A stretch of 7,700 nucleotides of DNA from Actinomycetes bacterium (GTDB lineage: Bacteria > Actinomycetota > Actinomycetes > Propionibacteriales > Propionibacteriaceae), in contig JAEXCA010000119.1 in assembly GCA_023393755.1 (NCBI GenBank), positions 1 through 7,700 of the forward strand, written 5' to 3'. This document shows, one piece after another, positions 6,745-7,700 of the stretch. Each line of letters starts with the position of its first letter. Within the stretch, counting starts at the first letter, position 1. A program made the translations under genes and the position numbers. The notes below the pieces were generated by a model. That model saw only the letters and a list, made by a program, of their open reading frames with translations, ran no database searches and was not told the origin of the DNA.

Positions 6745-7677
6745 TCAGTCCCGTTCCGCGATCCGGCCGATGAGGATGGCGATCAGCAGGCACAGGACCG
6801 CCATGACGATGCCGATGGCCGCGGCCAGGCCGACCTGCGGGTTCTGGAACGCCGCCTTGTACAGCGCGACCGCCGGGGTCAGGGTGGAGGTGCCGGGACC
6901 ACCGCGGGTGGTGATCCAGACCAGGTCGAAGGTTCGCAGCGCGCCGGTCACGGTGAGGGTCAGCGCCACCGCGATCTGCCCGCGCAGCCCGGGCAGGGTG
7001 ACGCTGAAGAACTCCCGGATCGGCCCGGCACCGTCCACCCGGGCGGCCTCGTACAACTCGGTCGGGATCGAGGAGACCCCGGAGATGAACAGCACCATGC
7101 TGAACCCGAAGCCGCCCCAGGTCCCGATCAGGCCCAGAGCGGGCAGCGCCCAGTCGAAGTCGCCCAGCCAGGACCGGGTCCAGGAATCCAGGCCGATCGC
7201 CCGCAGCGCCTGGTTGATCGGCCCCTCGGGCCCGTAGAGCCGTTTGAACACCAGGGCCACCACGACCGAGGTCAGCACCTGCGGCAGGAAGTAGATGAAG
7301 CGGAACACCGCCATGCCGGGCAGCCTGCGGCGAGTGATCAACGCCGCGGAGATCAGCCCCAGGACCACGGGCAGCAGGGCGAAGAAGAACACCAGCACCA
7401 GCACGTGGGTCAGCGTGGAGACCAGCGTCGGGTCGGTGACGAACTGGACGTAGTTGCTGAGGCCGGCCCAGGTGGCCTGGGTGTGCCCGTCCCACTTCCA
7501 GAACGAGTACCAGAAGCTGGTGCCGATCGGAATCAGCATGGCCGCGGTGTAGACCAGCAGGGGAAGGGCGACGAAGGCCAGCCCGGCCCAGCGGCTGCGG
7601 CGCAACGGCGAGCGGCGCCGGGCCGCATGCGCGGCGCCGGGGAGCGGCGCGACCCGGGGCGTGGCGGTCGGTGTCAC
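6745..7677 (-). CDS. Carbohydrate ABC transporter permease, MalF type (CUT1 family)
   Basis: This 310-residue inner-membrane protein is the first permease of the sugar importer. A 30-residue Arg/Ala/Pro-rich cytoplasmic N-terminus (RRRSPLRRSRW at 20-30) precedes a membrane segment at about 31-55. Other hydrophobic stretches lie at about 90-115, 125-145, 177-200, 232-250 and 283-304. The EAA loop reads EAARVDGAGPIREFFSVTLP at 210-229. TRGGPGTST at 257-265 followed by ALYKAAF is the usual MalF/UgpA-type C-terminal signature. The start is a GTG with AGGAGG five bases upstream; the first internal ATG would remove half of the first membrane segment. The partner permease follows after 4 bp. No ATPase gene is present, which is common in actinobacteria where a shared MsiK-type ATPase serves several importers. 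The substrate-binding protein gene would be expected just upstream, beyond the window. Confidence 0.95.
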   Translation of the reverse strand: MTPTATPRVAPLPGAAHAARRRSPLRRSRWAGLAFVALPLLVYTAAMLIPIGTSFWYSFWKWDGHTQATWAGLSNYVQFVTDPTLVSTLTHVLVLVFFFALLPVVLGLISAALITRRRLPGMAVFRFIYFLPQVLTSVVVALVFKRLYGPEGPINQALRAIGLDSWTRSWLGDFDWALPALGLIGTWGGFGFSMVLFISGVSSIPTELYEAARVDGAGPIREFFSVTLPGLRGQIAVALTLTVTGALRTFDLVWITTRGGPGTSTLTPAVALYKAAFQNPQVGLAAAIGIVMAVLCLLIAILIGRIAERD

Positions 7678-7682
7678 CTGGC

Positions 7683-7688
7683 CCTCCT
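7683..7688 (-). promoter_or_regulatory. Strong ribosome binding site of the MalF-type permease
   Basis: AGGAGG lies five bases before the GTG at 7677 and supports this non-ATG start. The remaining bases up to 7700 are too few to tell whether an upstream gene ends here. A TGA at 7676-7674 overlaps the GTG in another frame and could be the stop of such a gene. Confidence 0.75.
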
Positions 7689-7700
7689 CGTGGGTAACGG

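Overview
The window looks like a piece of a high-GC actinobacterial chromosome. G+C is very high, third codon positions are almost all G or C, and the gene content is the usual one for soil or gut actinobacterial sugar utilisation (CUT1-type ABC permeases without a local ATPase, GH3, GH4 and ROK proteins). I cannot name the genus from sequence alone.

Layout: at the left edge is the 3' part of a plus-strand ROK-family gene (2-739, 5' end cut off). All the rest is one tightly packed minus-strand operon, read from right to left: MalF-type permease (7677-6745), MalG-type permease (6740-5928), a NagB-like sugar-phosphate isomerase/deaminase (5919-5152), a GH4 NAD/metal-dependent 6-phospho-glycosidase-like enzyme (5137-3839), a BadF/NAGK-type sugar kinase (3827-2820) and a GH3 beta-glucosidase (2808-736). 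Gaps between genes are only 4, 8, 14, 11 and 11 bp. The ROK gene and the operon converge, and their stop codons overlap in a shared CTAG. No intergenic stretch exceeds 300 bases, and no RNA gene, mobile element, CRISPR array, promoter or terminator is recognisable. The operon promoter and the expected substrate-binding protein gene probably lie beyond position 7700.

How the genes may work together (inference): an oligosaccharide or glycoside is imported unphosphorylated by the ABC transporter. GH4 enzymes of the phospho-glycosidase clade need a 6-phospho substrate, and there is no PTS here, so the BadF-type kinase may supply the phosphate, either on the disaccharide before GH4 cleavage or on the released amino sugar. 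The NagB-like enzyme would then feed an aminosugar phosphate into glycolysis. The GH3 enzyme, which has no signal peptide, offers a second, cytoplasmic, non-phosphorylated cleavage route.

The most notable point is that three adjacent enzymes each keep their family fold signatures but differ at diagnostic residues: CEGP in place of CN(V/I)P in the GH4, FNQPG in place of FNEPG in the NagB-like protein, and FDSMAG in place of GDEGS plus GTGP in place of GTGS in the kinase. Together this suggests a catabolic pathway for a substrate other than the textbook cellobiose or GlcNAc routes. The substrate cannot be decided from sequence alone.
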